Part shown: positions 6,436 to 6,457 of the stretch, one piece after another
How positions within the stretch are numbered: position 1 is the stretch's first letter
Layout of the letters: each line of letters begins with the position of its first letter
NCBI GenBank assembly: GCA_002427325.1
Contig: DIQS01000042.1
Coordinates: forward strand, 28,569-35,025
DNA length: 6,457 nt
Reading direction: 5' to 3'
Source: Cloacimonetes bacterium UBA5456
Lineage (GTDB): Bacteria > Cloacimonadota > Cloacimonadia > Cloacimonadales > Cloacimonadaceae
Notes under the pieces: generated by a model
Database searches by the model: none
Seen by the model: only the letters and a program-made list of their open reading frames with translations
Told to the model about the DNA's origin: nothing
Program-made: the position numbers and the translations under genes

Positions 6436-6457
6436 GACCACATCATGACCATATCAT
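6436..6457. repeat. Two tandem 11-bp units at the window edge
   Basis: GACCACATCAT (6436-6446) is followed directly by GACCATATCAT (6447-6457), with one mismatch. The run reaches the last base, so more copies may follow. With two units only, it may be chance. Confidence 0.35.

Larger units (their letters stand above)
6325..6457. other. Gene-free tail after manA
   Basis: No supported gene on either strand. Open frames here are short and lack Shine-Dalgarno sites, and all reverse frames from the window end meet stops quickly. It contains a weak hairpin and a two-copy short repeat, described separately. The next gene must begin beyond the window. Confidence 0.6.

Noticed and set aside
6371..6448. 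Small ORF of 25 codons after manA
   Set aside because: No Shine-Dalgarno before its ATG, no recognisable product, and composition no different from the surrounding spacer.

Overview
This is a 6.46 kb stretch of bacterial chromosome, gene-dense, of middling GC by eye, with every gene on the + strand. In order it holds the 3' end of a tRNA-Thr (anticodon CGT), a Rho-independent terminator, a candidate promoter and leader, and four intact protein genes: a transketolase (tkt), an SGNH/GDSL-type hydrolase with a membrane anchor, an MBOAT membrane O-acyltransferase, and a type I mannose-6-phosphate isomerase (manA). Shine-Dalgarno sites, GTG and ATG starts, a CCA-encoding tRNA and the standard stop codons mark it as bacterial. 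The protein style (compact transketolase, SGNH/MBOAT pair of the kind common in the Bacteroidota and relatives) would suit the FCB/Cloacimonadota neighbourhood. That placement is a weak guess from memory, not something the sequence proves.

Layout. Positions 1-265 contain the tRNA tail, a small hairpin, a strong terminator and then a promoter-like element with a leader of about 90 nt that can fold over the tkt ribosome binding site. tkt (266-2158) is followed by a 67-nt gap that holds a strong Shine-Dalgarno sequence, an 11-codon TTG mini-ORF and a tightly packed three-way-junction fold. The SGNH gene (2226-3713) overlaps the MBOAT gene (3710-5173) by 4 bp (ATGA). manA (5182-6324) starts 8 nt after the MBOAT stop, and its ribosome binding site overlaps that stop. 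The last three genes are therefore almost certainly one transcription unit, and tkt may be its first gene because no terminator separates it from them. The final 133 nt have no gene, a weak hairpin, and a two-copy 11-bp repeat at the very end.

How the genes may work together. SGNH plus MBOAT is the hallmark of a two-component system that carries acyl groups (usually acetyl) across the inner membrane and places them on a cell-surface glycan. ManA converts fructose-6-phosphate to mannose-6-phosphate, the entry to GDP-mannose, and transketolase makes or consumes fructose-6-phosphate. The set reads as sugar-phosphate supply coupled to O-acylation of an envelope polysaccharide, recalling the end of the Pseudomonas alginate operon (algI-algJ-algF-algA), although the SGNH partner here has a different architecture. 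The acceptor glycan cannot be identified from this window. I did not find a clearly new biological system. The most interesting items are the SGNH-MBOAT-ManA cassette, the large beta-rich insertion in the SGNH protein, and the unusual translation-initiation region in front of it.
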